Shown here: positions 9,208 through 18,602 of the stretch, piece by piece
Layout: each line of letters opens with the position of its first letter
Position numbering within the stretch: the first letter of the stretch is position 1
Source: Verrucomicrobiota bacterium
GTDB lineage: Bacteria > Verrucomicrobiota > Verrucomicrobiia > Chthoniobacterales > Terrimicrobiaceae
Direction: 5' to 3'
NCBI GenBank assembly: GCA_026398275.1
Contig: JAPLTF010000063.1
Span: 1-64,000 of the forward strand
Length of the DNA: 64,000 bases
The notes under the pieces: model-generated
What the model saw: the letters and a program-made list of their open reading frames with translations, nothing else
Database searches by the model: none
Told to the model about the DNA's origin: nothing
Position numbers and translations under genes: made by a program

Positions 9208-10626
9208 TCATTCGATTTTGGTGATGATGGAAAAACCTCCGAGAAGGTGGCCGTTTTCCAGACGCACGAGGATGCGGTTGATGCCGCGGTTGAGGCGGAT
9301 TTTCCGGAGTCCCTCACCCGGGTTCCAGCCCTTGAGGATGTCGCTGCTTTTCCACACGAGTTGGTCATTCACCCAGACCTTCGACTGGTCGTCGCTGCCG
9401 ATGGCGATCCAGCGGTCGCAGTCCGTTTCGGAGCGAAGTTCGGTAAATGCGTAGTAGATTTGGTATTCGCCCAGCCCAGGCGGCACGATCATCTCCCCTC
9501 CCGATTGGTGGAAACGCCATCCCAGTTTTCTGCCGGATTCATTCTGGTAGATGGCGTCGAGGTTGATGATGGATTCCGGGGGGAACTTGGTGTCGATGTT
9601 CCGGCGATTTTCATTCGGCCAGGGGCCGATGAGATACCAGCTGTCGAGGAACATCCAGGTTCCGTCCTTGCCTTTCTCGATGAAGGCCGGGCCGGATGCC
9701 AACGTGCGTCCGGGCACGGACTGGAATTGGCGTGGAGGAGACGGGGGTTGGCCGCCGGGCGAACTCGTCGCGCCGGGGGGTGCTTCTTGCGGGGTGCCCG
9801 CCGGGGTTCCGTCCTTTCCTCCCTTTGCCATTAAGCTGGTGAGGTCGCGCGCGGGAGTGCCCTCGCTGGCCATGGCTGCATTTTCCATTTCGCGGGCGTG
9901 GTCGCCCAGGGACGCGAGCGATTCGGCGGTGACGCTCACGCCTCCTTCGTCCGGGCGGACCTGACTGAGGATATTGTTGGCTTGGGCCAGCATGCCTGCC
10001 ACTTCCTTGCGGGCGGCAAGAATCTGCTCCTCCTGTTTTTGCAGACCGGCGGCATCGGCGGTGTCGCCGGTGAGGGCCGCACTGTCGAGTTCGGGCCGCA
10101 CGGGTCGGGTCGTCTCGGTGAGCTTGCGGGCCTCCTCAATCGGGAGGTTCTGGATCGCAGCCAGCTCCGCGGCGCGGGCATCCTGGTAGGAAGCGGCCAG
10201 GGCATTTTCGATGCGGCGCGCCATGTCGTAGAGTTCCGGGATCGATTTGGCGGAGCCGATTTCGGATTTGCCGGGGTCGGTCGCAGAGATGGACTGCGCG
10301 GTGCCGGCGGAAGAGCCGTTTTTCTGGTTGAGTTCGTTCAGGCGTTCGAAGGCCTCCTTTTGAAATTCGCCCATTTCCTCCCTGAGGCGTTGGAGTTCGT
10401 TCACCTTGGCGCGCAGGGATTCGCTTTCCCGCGCACGGATGTCTTCCGCCACCTGACGCATTTTTTCCGGGCTGGCGGCCGACGGGGCCGGGGAATTGGA
10501 GGAGGGGAGGAGCGCGGTCGGAGAGGGAAGGAAAAAGAGCAGGGCGGCAAAGAGGCTCAGGTGGACCAGCAGCGAAATGATCCACCAGGGCCCCATTCCC
10601 TGCTCGGACTGGAGGCGCGTGTTCAA
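9208..10626 (-). CDS. TonB-position membrane protein with coiled coil and C-terminal beta-sandwich
   Basis: The frame opens with TTG at 10626, overlapping the exbD stop as TTGA; ATG at 10596 (MGPWWIISLL) is an alternative. It encodes up to 472 aa. One N-terminal membrane segment (about 13-33) is followed by a Pro/Ser-rich linker, a charged coiled coil (about 55-105) and helical low-complexity sequence to about 300. Residues about 310-472 form an all-beta, galactose-binding-like domain (LDSWYLIGPWPNENRRN, IGSDDQSKVWVNDQLVW). ExbB-ExbD-TonB order predicts an energy transducer, but the usual TonB C-terminal domain is not recognisable and a probable carbohydrate-binding sandwich takes its place. 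It could instead be a TolA-like or signalling subunit. The GH3 gene follows after 12 bp. Confidence 0.7.
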   Translation of the reverse strand: MNTRLQSEQGMGPWWIISLLVHLSLFAALLFFLPSPTALLPSSNSPAPSAASPEKMRQVAEDIRARESESLRAKVNELQRLREEMGEFQKEAFERLNELNQKNGSSAGTAQSISATDPGKSEIGSAKSIPELYDMARRIENALAASYQDARAAELAAIQNLPIEEARKLTETTRPVRPELDSAALTGDTADAAGLQKQEEQILAARKEVAGMLAQANNILSQVRPDEGGVSVTAESLASLGDHAREMENAAMASEGTPARDLTSLMAKGGKDGTPAGTPQEAPPGATSSPGGQPPSPPRQFQSVPGRTLASGPAFIEKGKDGTWMFLDSWYLIGPWPNENRRNIDTKFPPESIINLDAIYQNESGRKLGWRFHQSGGEMIVPPGLGEYQIYYAFTELRSETDCDRWIAIGSDDQSKVWVNDQLVWKSSDILKGWNPGEGLRKIRLNRGINRILVRLENGHLLGGFSIITKIE

Positions 10627-11045
10627 CGGGGCGGGTTGTCTGAGCGGGTGCGGAGGCCGATGTCGCGCAGGTTGTTGAACTGGCAGAGCTCGACCAATTC
10701 GATGACATCTTCATACCGCGTGTTGCGGTCGGCATCGATCCGCACGCGCGGCTTCACGCTTTGTTGGCCCGCCTTGTCCAGGGTGCGGATCATCTCCTCC
10801 TTGGAAATGGCCGTGCTGCCGAGGTATTTGTTCCCGCGTTCATCAACACCCAGGATGAGCAAATTATCCTCCGCATTGGTGGAGACGGCGGCGGTGGAGA
10901 CGGGCAGTTCGATGGGCAGTTCCTTGTCCATGTGTTTCAAGGTCGTGGCGACCATGAAAAAGATGAGCAGGATCAGCATGCAGTCGATCATCGGGACCAG
11001 GTTGATCTCGAACGACTCATCGTCATTGCGGCGACGCGCTCTCAC
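10623..11045 (-). CDS. exbD: ExbD/TolR-family biopolymer transport protein
   Basis: I choose the GTG at 11045, which overlaps the exbB stop as GTGA and gives 140 aa, close to normal ExbD length; an upstream GTG at 11075 would add 10 residues. The protein has a short basic N-terminus, one membrane helix (about 15-34: NLVPMIDCMLILLIFFMVAT) carrying the conserved pore aspartate D21, and a periplasmic domain ending with RVRIDADRNTRYEDVIELVE. ExbD is the proton-motive stator partner of ExbB. The order exbB-exbD-transducer with 4-bp overlaps argues for a coupled operon feeding the next gene, the beta-sandwich protein. Confidence 0.93.
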   Translation of the reverse strand: MRARRRNDDESFEINLVPMIDCMLILLIFFMVATTLKHMDKELPIELPVSTAAVSTNAEDNLLILGVDERGNKYLGSTAISKEEMIRTLDKAGQQSVKPRVRIDADRNTRYEDVIELVELCQFNNLRDIGLRTRSDNPPR

Positions 11046-11800
11046 CGGGAGGCGTCCTTGGATTTCATGAACCACTCGACGATCAGCACGGAGATCTGCT
11101 CCTCGAGCAGGAGGGCATAGCCGTTCGTCTTATTTTTAAAATAGTGGTAGAGCACGAGGAACGGGATGGCCAGGCCGATGCCGAGGGCGGTGGTGGTGAG
11201 AGCCTCGGAGATGCCCGAGGCCAGCTGTGCCGGGTTGCCGAGCGCGCCCGCGAGGGCCACGGTCTCAAAGCTCTCGATCATGCCCATGACCATGCCGAAG
11301 AGCCCGAGGAGCGGCTGGATGGTGGCCACCACGCCGAGCGGATAGGCGCGCTGCAGGCTGGCATCCATCTCGCGGGCGATCAGGTCGTTCACCGTGACGG
11401 AAAGATCGGCGACCGGATGGTTGCGGTATTGGGCCAGAAGAGAGACCGCCCGGGTGAAGGTGCTCGGCTGGGATTGGGCCAGGGCTTCGATCTCGGCGAA
11501 TTTCCCCTCGCGCCAGAGGTCCTGAACCTTGGTGAACAGGCCCCTGGGCGAGATGTTTTTGCGGCGGAGGCGGAGGAAGCGCTCGACGGCGAACGCCCCG
11601 CCGAAGATCGAGACAAGGACCTGGACGATCCCCGTTTCGCCGGAGGCGCGGAAGCGTTCCATCAGCACCTGCCCGCCGGAACGATGCGGGGCAGCGGCTG
11701 TTGTTGCGGGTGCTGCTGTCGGCGATGGAGAGGGAGTTTGAGCAGGCGCGGAAAGGGTCAAAAACAACGACAAGGGGAGAAGTAAAACGTAGAGATTCAT
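11042..11800 (-). CDS. exbB: ExbB/TolQ/MotA-family proton channel protein
   Basis: This 252-aa protein starts with ATG at 11800. A cleavable signal-like stretch (1-21) precedes a Pro/Ala/Thr linker, as in many verrucomicrobial and planctomycetal ExbB proteins. Three membrane helices follow: about 58-75, about 150-178 (LGVVATIQPLLGLFGMVMGM) and about 192-218 (EALTTTALGIGLAIPFLVLY). The second and third carry the small-residue and Thr-rich faces typical of the channel. It should form the pentameric channel around ExbD. The gene begins 36 bp after the SGNH/CBM9-like gene upstream, on the same strand, so the energised complex may be expressed with the exported carbohydrate proteins. Confidence 0.93.
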   Translation of the reverse strand: MNLYVLLLPLSLFLTLSAPAQTPSPSPTAAPATTAAAPHRSGGQVLMERFRASGETGIVQVLVSIFGGAFAVERFLRLRRKNISPRGLFTKVQDLWREGKFAEIEALAQSQPSTFTRAVSLLAQYRNHPVADLSVTVNDLIAREMDASLQRAYPLGVVATIQPLLGLFGMVMGMIESFETVALAGALGNPAQLASGISEALTTTALGIGLAIPFLVLYHYFKNKTNGYALLLEEQISVLIVEWFMKSKDASR

Positions 11801-11836
11801 AAATTGGAATGTGGAGGCTGCTGCGATTTATGCCGT

Positions 11837-13975
11837 CTAAGGCTGCGGTTTTGGATCCGCTTCTATGATGAGCGTGCCGAACTGGTCGGGCTGGGTGAAG
11901 TTGTCGGCGGTGCCCTGCCAGACGACTTCGCTTTCCACGCCGGTCCCGCTGTCATCGTCTTTGATGCCGATGTCGAAGCCCATGACGCCCGGAAGATTCG
12001 AGGCATCGAAGGCGAGTGCCCAGTAGTTGAGCCAGAACTCGGCGGTGTAGCCATCCTCGGTCAGGGTGATTTTGCCCTGATGTCCGAAGCCGCTGGGGGC
12101 TACGAGGACGGCGTTATACCATTCTTTAGTCGGCGCAATCCCGACCACGCGGTCATCGAAGTTGTAGACCTTCTCGCGGTTGTTGAGGACATCGAGATAG
12201 ACGAACAATGAGTCACCTTCGGCAATCTTATCGAGTTTCACATGGCGGTCGGGGTCGATCACCTTGATGGCGACAAACATGTTCCCGCCATTACGAACGA
12301 TGTCAAAGAAAGCTTGGACGTTCGTGGTTTCGCCCATGACCTTTTTGGTGATCGGTTCCTTCAAGTCCCAGAACGGTTCGTCGAGCACGCCGTCCACCGT
12401 CGGATCGGCGCTGCCTGCAGGCAGGGCTCGGACGCGGAAGACGCCGGGGCCGGGCGGTGTGACTTTGAGAGTGAAGGTTTGCGTGGCCGATTCCGGGGTC
12501 TTGGCATCGGCATCGGCCACTTTGAGTTCGAACGAGAATTCGCCTTCCTTTCCCGGAGAACCATACAGCGTGCCATCGGGGTGGAGCATAAGCCCGGGTG
12601 GCAGACCGCCTTCACGCGGGACCGGTTCCCATTGCATCGCGCCGTTGCCGCCTTCGGAGGTCAGTTTCAAGGTGAAATTTTCACCCAGCCGTCGGTCGGG
12701 CAGGGCGGCTGTAGCGGTGATCGCGGGGGTGGTGTCAGGTTCGACATTGATCGTCAACTCGCGGGTGGCCGTGCCACCTGCCGCATCCTTGACGGCAAAG
12801 GTCACCTTGTAATCGGCGGGGTTGCCCGAGGCCGTTCCGGCGAGCACGCCACTGGGTTCGAGCGTGAGACCTTCGGGCAGATTGCCCGAGGCCACACTCC
12901 ATGCATACGGAGTCTTGCCGAAGGCGGGCAGCAATGTGGTCCGATACGGTTCGCCCTGCACGCTGTGCGGCAGGGATGCGGTGGCCACTTTCACTTTTTC
13001 ATCGGTGGTGACGCCAGTGAGCGGATGGGTGGACACAACTTCCCAGACCGTCTCCTGGATGACCTTGGCCAGCTCGTCGGAGATGGGCGTGCGCCTTTCG
13101 TTGCTCTTGGGATCCGCCTGATACTCGCCGATCGGCAATCCGACCGGACTGGTCTTGAAAATCGTGGAGTAAAACGTGCAAGCGGTGATGTAGGAGCCGA
13201 CGTTGTCGAGGTGGACCCCGTCGCCATACATCTGATACGGCGTCGTGTAGCCGGGAACCAATCCTGCGCGCATTTTGCTGTCGAGCAATTCGATCACATG
13301 GCCGACCGGGATTAGCTTGACCGGATTTTTCATCGGCACGCGCCCGCGCAGTCCCTGCACGATGAGTTCATATTCGCTCTTGAGCGAGCGCTCGAGTTTG
13401 ACCGGCTCGCCAGCCGCCTGGCCTGCGGCGGCCACGTTTTCCAGCCACGAAGACTCGGCCACTTCCTTCTTGTAGCCGCTGCGCCAATCGCCGGCCGCCA
13501 AGTCTCCCATCCCGACGTAATCCGCCTGCTTGGTGAAGTCCGCCGTCCAGTCCCCCGTGCGCCGCCCGTGCCACTGGGCAAAGATATAGAGCTGGGTGTC
13601 CGGCTGCTTTTCCTGGAGAAACTTCGCGAAGTTTTCGCTCGCTTCGTATTCCAGCTCAAACTGCGCGAACGGTTGCAGCGTCACCACATCCCATTTTTCG
13701 TCGGTCAGTTTCTGCTCCCAGTTGGGTTTGGCTTTCCACCAGTGATTGACCGGAACGCCCGGAGCCATTTCCCGTTTCCACTCCAGCGGATGCCCGGCAT
13801 TGTCCGACAGATTTTTGAAGAAGCCATAAAGGAGCGTGTCGGTGAGGCTGTTGCCAAAGTAGTGAATGCGCTTGGGTGCGGGCTGGGCCGGCGGTTCGGC
13901 GTGGACAATCACCGGCATCATTGACATAGCGAGGGAGACTGTGGTGGAGAGCAGGGCGGGCAAGAGTCTTTTCAT
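11837..13975 (-). CDS. Secreted SGNH-type hydrolase with Ig-like and CBM9-like domains
   Basis: This 712-aa protein starts with ATG at 13975 and has a signal peptide ending near residue 26 (VIVHAEPP). Residues 36-300 resemble SGNH esterases: GNSLTD places a candidate nucleophile at S43, and YGDGVHLDNVGS gives D252 and H255. Two putative-Ig (He_PIG-like) repeats follow (about 335-520), each with the 'LP.GL.L...G.L.G.' signature. Residues about 525-705 look like a CBM9-like domain (DPTVDGVLDEPFWDLKEPI). It is probably exported to deacylate or bind a glycan. The catalytic part is paralogous to the stand-alone SGNH gene at 35201. No SD sequence is visible before the start. Confidence 0.75.
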   Translation of the reverse strand: MKRLLPALLSTTVSLAMSMMPVIVHAEPPAQPAPKRIHYFGNSLTDTLLYGFFKNLSDNAGHPLEWKREMAPGVPVNHWWKAKPNWEQKLTDEKWDVVTLQPFAQFELEYEASENFAKFLQEKQPDTQLYIFAQWHGRRTGDWTADFTKQADYVGMGDLAAGDWRSGYKKEVAESSWLENVAAAGQAAGEPVKLERSLKSEYELIVQGLRGRVPMKNPVKLIPVGHVIELLDSKMRAGLVPGYTTPYQMYGDGVHLDNVGSYITACTFYSTIFKTSPVGLPIGEYQADPKSNERRTPISDELAKVIQETVWEVVSTHPLTGVTTDEKVKVATASLPHSVQGEPYRTTLLPAFGKTPYAWSVASGNLPEGLTLEPSGVLAGTASGNPADYKVTFAVKDAAGGTATRELTINVEPDTTPAITATAALPDRRLGENFTLKLTSEGGNGAMQWEPVPREGGLPPGLMLHPDGTLYGSPGKEGEFSFELKVADADAKTPESATQTFTLKVTPPGPGVFRVRALPAGSADPTVDGVLDEPFWDLKEPITKKVMGETTNVQAFFDIVRNGGNMFVAIKVIDPDRHVKLDKIAEGDSLFVYLDVLNNREKVYNFDDRVVGIAPTKEWYNAVLVAPSGFGHQGKITLTEDGYTAEFWLNYWALAFDASNLPGVMGFDIGIKDDDSGTGVESEVVWQGTADNFTQPDQFGTLIIEADPKPQP

Positions 13976-14002
13976 AAGTTCATTAAGGAGGGAAACGGTT
14001 GT

Positions 14003-17000
14003 TTATGCCCTTGTGGTGAGCTTCACCGGTCCCATCACTCCAGAGGGCAATTGATCGGAGGAGAGAAATGCCGTCGGGCTCCAGGCCTGCATCCACGGTG
14101 CGAGCGTGTTGGTTACGAGAAGCTCGATCGTGTTTTCGCCGGGGCGGAGGGGCAAATCGAAGGTCCATGGCGCGGCGAAGCGCATGCCCGCAGATTGCCC
14201 ATTGCACCAGACTTCGACGGTGCCACGCACACTTCCGAGATCGAGGTTCGCTTCGTGCGCTTCGTCCGAAGAAATCGTCTGCCGCATCCGAATGGCTCCA
14301 GAGTAATTGCCGAGCCCTTGCGTGTGCCAGGAACCGGCCAAGAGTGTGCCGCTTCCAAAGTTGTAAGAGATCGGGCCAGTAAAAACGCCGCCGTCGAGTT
14401 GGGTGGAGCGGACTTCCATGCGCGCCGCGCGGGCCGGTGCGGGCGATTCTCCAAGTGAGACGGAACCATCGCGTGGGATGACTTTTTTGTCCTCGATGAA
14501 GAGTTCGGCTTCGGCTCCCTCGCAAAGCGGAATCGTCATCGTCCGGGCTCCTGGCGGAATCGTCCATTCGAAATTCTGAATGCACTGCGCGAGCCCGGTG
14601 GAGAGGGTAGGGGAACACACGATCTCCGCCTGCGGCCCCTCCAGCCATGCGGTGCCCGGCAGCGGATGCGGGCGGCGCCAGAGGCAGACATACGAGGGAT
14701 CAAGATGGGGATTGCTGCGCACGGCCACTGGCGTGAACGACGCGTCGTCACGGGCGACCTCCCAAAGGGCATCGGACATCAACGTGAATCGGTTGCCGTC
14801 ATCCAGTTCACCGAGCAGGTCGGCAAAGAGGCCGCCGGGCTGACCGGGGTCGGTGACTTCCACGATGATCTCATGAGTGCCGGGTGCGGTCGCTGGCAAA
14901 TCATAAGGCTGCACGCGGAGATCCATGGCATAAGGGTCAAAGCCGCCCTGACGTCCGAGCAATTTGCCATCAAAATAGACGCGGCCCACGCCGAGGACGG
15001 CAACCTGCAGACGCGCCTGGGTGAGTGCTGACGCCAAATGGAAAATCTTCCGGAAGCGCAGCCGGGATCCTTTGCTCGGGGCATCCGCAGCGGCAATGCG
15101 CTCGAGGCGGAGGAATTCCTTTTCGGTGCCGGGCCGCAGCAACGACCAATGGAATCGCAGCCATTCCGAACGTCGGGCCGTCAGCACGAATTCCAGACGG
15201 TTCCGCCCCGCCTTCAACCGCAGCGGCTGGAGCCAGAGGCGGGCTTCGGATGCTTCGCGGAATTCCTCATCGTGCACGCGCAGTGATTTTTGGGCGGCGG
15301 AACCCGCCGCGAGCACGAACTCTGCCTCCGCATCCAGATCAACAAACGCGCATAAGCGAACCGACTGCCCGGCCTCCACCTCCCACAGATCCACAAATTC
15401 TTCGGGCACATGTCCCTTGGGGCCGAGCGTCCAATGGTGAATTCTATCCTTAAAAATCCCCCGCTCGGGTGAGTAAACGACGGGCTCCCAGCCCGGCGCG
15501 GGAAATGCCTCGGGCACCGGCGGAAGTTTCTCGGGCGCGCAAGCCTTGGTCTTCCAGCCATAAACGCCAAACCCGGCCCAAACGGTCCGTCCTTCGCTTC
15601 CGAGCGCCCAAGTGCGCGGAAGCTCCACGCCGGGATCGGCAGCGTCACCCATGTCAAAGAAGGCGTTCTTCAACGTCGGGACATAATCCATGGTCCAACG
15701 ATCGGACAACGCGATGGCATCAGCATGCAGTTTGGGCATGGCCGGAGTTCCTTCGGCATCGTCCCAAGCGAGCACCACGTAAGCGCAGCCCTCGAAATCC
15801 ACGCGGGCCGCGCCATCCGCATCGACCTCGACCGTGCGGCGCGTGCCGGTCACGGGATCCCAGCGCACGAGGCTTCCGGGATGCTTGGCAAAGCGCACGG
15901 TCGTATCCTTCGCATACCGCGTCGGATCCAAGCGGCAGGATTCGTATTCGAACCAGGCACCACCTTGCAGACGTTTGACATCCGTCCCCATCGTCATGCA
16001 GGCCGGGATGAACAAGATGTGCCCGGCCTCGGTGCGGCGGTGCAATCCCGGCAGATCGAGCGAGATCGCGCGGGGCATCGACTCCATCCTCACCCGCAAT
16101 GCGGCCGCATCACGGCACAGCTCGATGCAATCCCGCAGCTTCGCCAGCAAGTCCGCGTCGCCGTCCAGAATCCGCGCGGGCAGTTCATGAAGCGCAAGGA
16201 TCGTCCCGCCCGCCCTGGCAAACTCCAGCAAACGACGCGCCCCACCGGCCTCGAGGATTTCGATCGCCGGAAGAATCACCGTGGAAAACCGGCAGCCGCG
16301 CAGTGCCAATCGTCCACCCTCGACGCCCGCGCCGGCCAGGCTTTCGTCATCGAGAAAATGATAATCCAAGCCGACCTCGTCCAGCACCCCGGGCATGGCA
16401 TCCATCCAACACATGCATCCCGCGATTTCGTTCGTCGCGGCATTGAGCGGACGGGCGTCCCCATCAACCCACACCTTGGCCTCGGGGGGCGCCGCCCAGC
16501 GACCGAGTTCGCCCTCGGCCCCCATCGCCGCCTGCGCGGTGAGTGTGGGGAAGAGCACCGCGACCTCCGCCTCATGCACGCCCTGGGCCAGCACCTTGCA
16601 GAGCCTGCTCACGGTGTCCGCAAACGGTTTGTAATGCAGCGCATACGGTTGACGCCAGCACATCGACGGCGGAGCCCATTCCCAGAATCCGCCGCGCGTG
16701 GAGTAGTAAGCCGCGTGCGGATTGTAAAAATTCGCCCCTGCCCGCAACCACGGCAGCAGCCAGTCAAAAGTCTCCTCGATCGTGCCTCCCCATCCGGTGG
16801 AATGAAAACCCTCCATCCAGCAACGGGGACGCCCATAAAGCCAGGCCAGCGAACTGTGAATTTTCGCGTGCCCGTGCAGGTCGGCACCCGGCGCGCCATA
16901 CCAGCGATGCGTTGCCATGTAGTCCGCGTAAATTTGCACGCAGGCGGCAGGTTTTCCCTGCCGCGCCGGCCCCTGCTGGTCGAACCCGCAGATCAGCCCG

Positions 17001-17878
17001 TGCTTCTCATGCCAGTCGAAGAACGGACGGAACATCGCCTCCTCCGCCAGCCGGGAACGATGACGGTGATAGAACAATCGCAACCGCGACTCCTCCTCGC
17101 CTCCCGCCTCATAAAGCGCGTCCAGATGGTCGAGGAGATCGACACCAAACTCCGCCCGAAAGCTCTCCGCAAAAGTCGCGCTCCAGCTCGGGAGATGCGG
17201 CAACTCGTCCTGAAACGAGCCGACGATCACGTCGCCAAAATACTTTCCCGCCCGCCGAAAAAACTCGCCATGCACCGTATCGAGCAGACGCACGCAGGCC
17301 GCCTTGGAGAAATAATCAAAGCCCTGCCCGACCGCATAAACCAGCCGCAGGCGTGTTGTTTTTTCGGCCAGAAACTCCGCGATGCCGTCCCTGACTTCGA
17401 CGCGCTGCGCCGCGCCGCCCCCAACGATGGCGTAGGCTCCCAGCGCCCGCGCATCCCCGGGACACACCACCCGCAGCCGCCCCGTGCCTTCAGCCAACAC
17501 GCTCCCAAGGCGCTCGCCGGAAAATTCCGGATGCTCACTCACCAGTTGAGCCTGGAAATTCGCCCCGGAGAATCCAATCTGATCGTAAAAATAGACTCGC
17601 AAACCGATGCGGCGCGCATACTCGCAAACCGCCAAAAAAATCTCCCACCACGCCTCGGAGAGAAATGCCGGATCATCCGCATCCGAGCCGAAGAGCGGCC
17701 CGGTGGGCGCAAGGTTCATGATCACCACCTGCCAGATTCCCATCTCACGGAATTGATCCATCTGCCAGCGCAGTCGGTCCATTTCGAGTCGCTCCCCGCT
17801 CCACCACCAAATCGGAGCGGGCGAAAACGCAGGATCGGGCTTCGCAAAGTCGTCAAGCAAATCAGGCATTGAAGGCAT
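14003..17878 (-). CDS. Large GH106-like glycoside hydrolase (putative alpha-L-rhamnosidase)
   Basis: The product is about 1291 aa from ATG 17878 (MPSMPDLLDDF); in-frame starts at 17899 and further upstream at 18019 are possible, but the extra N-terminus is Arg/Ser-rich and unlikely to be coding. The N-terminal PIWWWSGERLEMDRL, then VYFYDQIGFSGANFQAQLV and HPEFSGERL, resemble the beginning of GH106 and related giant barrel hydrolases. The C-terminal 150 residues form a jelly-roll ending GVMGPVKL, as in GH106 and GH2-type proteins. No signal peptide is evident. GH106 enzymes remove L-rhamnose from pectic and arabinogalactan chains, and a GH78 enzyme elsewhere in the window fits rhamnose use. 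The exact family is uncertain and the catalytic Glu residues were not placed. Confidence 0.6.
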   Translation of the reverse strand: MPSMPDLLDDFAKPDPAFSPAPIWWWSGERLEMDRLRWQMDQFREMGIWQVVIMNLAPTGPLFGSDADDPAFLSEAWWEIFLAVCEYARRIGLRVYFYDQIGFSGANFQAQLVSEHPEFSGERLGSVLAEGTGRLRVVCPGDARALGAYAIVGGGAAQRVEVRDGIAEFLAEKTTRLRLVYAVGQGFDYFSKAACVRLLDTVHGEFFRRAGKYFGDVIVGSFQDELPHLPSWSATFAESFRAEFGVDLLDHLDALYEAGGEEESRLRLFYHRHRSRLAEEAMFRPFFDWHEKHGLICGFDQQGPARQGKPAACVQIYADYMATHRWYGAPGADLHGHAKIHSSLAWLYGRPRCWMEGFHSTGWGGTIEETFDWLLPWLRAGANFYNPHAAYYSTRGGFWEWAPPSMCWRQPYALHYKPFADTVSRLCKVLAQGVHEAEVAVLFPTLTAQAAMGAEGELGRWAAPPEAKVWVDGDARPLNAATNEIAGCMCWMDAMPGVLDEVGLDYHFLDDESLAGAGVEGGRLALRGCRFSTVILPAIEILEAGGARRLLEFARAGGTILALHELPARILDGDADLLAKLRDCIELCRDAAALRVRMESMPRAISLDLPGLHRRTEAGHILFIPACMTMGTDVKRLQGGAWFEYESCRLDPTRYAKDTTVRFAKHPGSLVRWDPVTGTRRTVEVDADGAARVDFEGCAYVVLAWDDAEGTPAMPKLHADAIALSDRWTMDYVPTLKNAFFDMGDAADPGVELPRTWALGSEGRTVWAGFGVYGWKTKACAPEKLPPVPEAFPAPGWEPVVYSPERGIFKDRIHHWTLGPKGHVPEEFVDLWEVEAGQSVRLCAFVDLDAEAEFVLAAGSAAQKSLRVHDEEFREASEARLWLQPLRLKAGRNRLEFVLTARRSEWLRFHWSLLRPGTEKEFLRLERIAAADAPSKGSRLRFRKIFHLASALTQARLQVAVLGVGRVYFDGKLLGRQGGFDPYAMDLRVQPYDLPATAPGTHEIIVEVTDPGQPGGLFADLLGELDDGNRFTLMSDALWEVARDDASFTPVAVRSNPHLDPSYVCLWRRPHPLPGTAWLEGPQAEIVCSPTLSTGLAQCIQNFEWTIPPGARTMTIPLCEGAEAELFIEDKKVIPRDGSVSLGESPAPARAARMEVRSTQLDGGVFTGPISYNFGSGTLLAGSWHTQGLGNYSGAIRMRQTISSDEAHEANLDLGSVRGTVEVWCNGQSAGMRFAAPWTFDLPLRPGENTIELLVTNTLAPWMQAWSPTAFLSSDQLPSGVMGPVKLTTRA

Positions 17879-18033
17879 AGCAGGGATAAATATCCCCATG
17901 CCGCATCGCGAGCCAAGGCGGCACAATATCAAGCGCTTTACGAATATGGGCCGATCTGGCGTGCGCGCGCTGGAATGCGCCTTGGAGCTGCGAGCGGTGT
18001 CGGGCCACTGGACCTCCAATTGCTGAGGGCATG

Positions 18034-18061
18034 GTAAAGGGCTTTACATTCCTGGCGGTTG
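18034..18061 (+). promoter_or_regulatory. Conserved operator-like box, copy 1 (cassette B / GH106-like divergent region)
   Basis: GTAAAGGGCTTTAC at 18034-18047 is a perfect 14-bp palindrome, followed by exactly 11 nt and TTG. Five more copies with the same geometry lie before other plus-strand units in the window. The palindrome has LacI-family operator character. It lies 103 bp before the cassette B ATG and 156 bp before the divergent GH106-like gene, so it could serve both. Confidence 0.65.
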
Positions 18062-18149
18062 CTTAATCGCTTCCCAGCCTCCAACGTATTTACATAAGCC
18101 TCCTCCTGTGATTGCTCTCCCCAAAGACCCAAGACGATTGCCGGCCTGT

Positions 18150-18602
18150 ATGATGGATGTCGGGGAACAAAAATGCGCTTTCTGCCGCAGCAACGTTCGC
18201 GCAGGCTTTACCTTGGTGGAGGTGGCCATGGCGCTCGGGATTTTTGCTTTTGCGATCATTCCTGTCATCGGACTGATGGGAACCGGACTGAAGGCCAGCA
18301 AGGAATCGATCAATGCTTCGACCACAGCCCAGATTTTTCGAATTGCCGATGCATTGGTTGCCAGCGATGCCTCGGTCACAACGACCAACATGTTTTTTTC
18401 CAATGAGGGAGAGCAAACGGATTCTTCGGATGCAGTTTTCAAGGCTGTGGTTTCCCCTCTGAGTCCGAACGATGCTGCCGGGGGGCTTTTGGTCCGGAAG
18501 ATGTGGCAGGTGCAGATCGTGAACCCGGCGGCCACGAATGTCATCTACAGCACGCGATCCATCCAAGTTTCACGGGACCTCAGCACAAATGACTTCCGGT
18601 GA
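18150..18602 (+). CDS. Verru_Chthon cassette protein B (GspI-like pseudopilin)
   Basis: The protein is 150 aa from ATG 18150; a GTG at 18108 would add 14 residues. A basic leader ends in Gly, followed by FTLVEVAMALGIFAFAIIPV with Glu at mature position 5, the classic type IV pilin/pseudopilin N-terminus cut and methylated by prepilin peptidase. The sequence pattern (FTLVEV.MALGIF) is closest to GspI/PilV minor pseudopilins. The globular part is short and ends with STRSIQVSRDLS. It is the first of four overlapping genes (B-C-D-A) that match the Verru_Chthon cassette known from Chthoniobacter and Verrucomicrobium. The function of that cassette is not established. Confidence 0.85.
   Translation: MMDVGEQKCAFCRSNVRAGFTLVEVAMALGIFAFAIIPVIGLMGTGLKASKESINASTTAQIFRIADALVASDASVTTTNMFFSNEGEQTDSSDAVFKAVVSPLSPNDAAGGLLVRKMWQVQIVNPAATNVIYSTRSIQVSRDLSTNDFR

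Noticed and set aside
15725-17872. A 715-codon plus-strand frame opposite the GH106-like gene.
   Set aside because: It is Arg/His/Pro-rich with no domain; the minus strand encodes a coherent hydrolase here.
18051-18065. TGGCGGTTGC after box 1 as a sigma-54 promoter.
   Set aside because: The GG and GC elements are too close together (about 5 nt instead of 10), and the other five boxes do not keep the GG.
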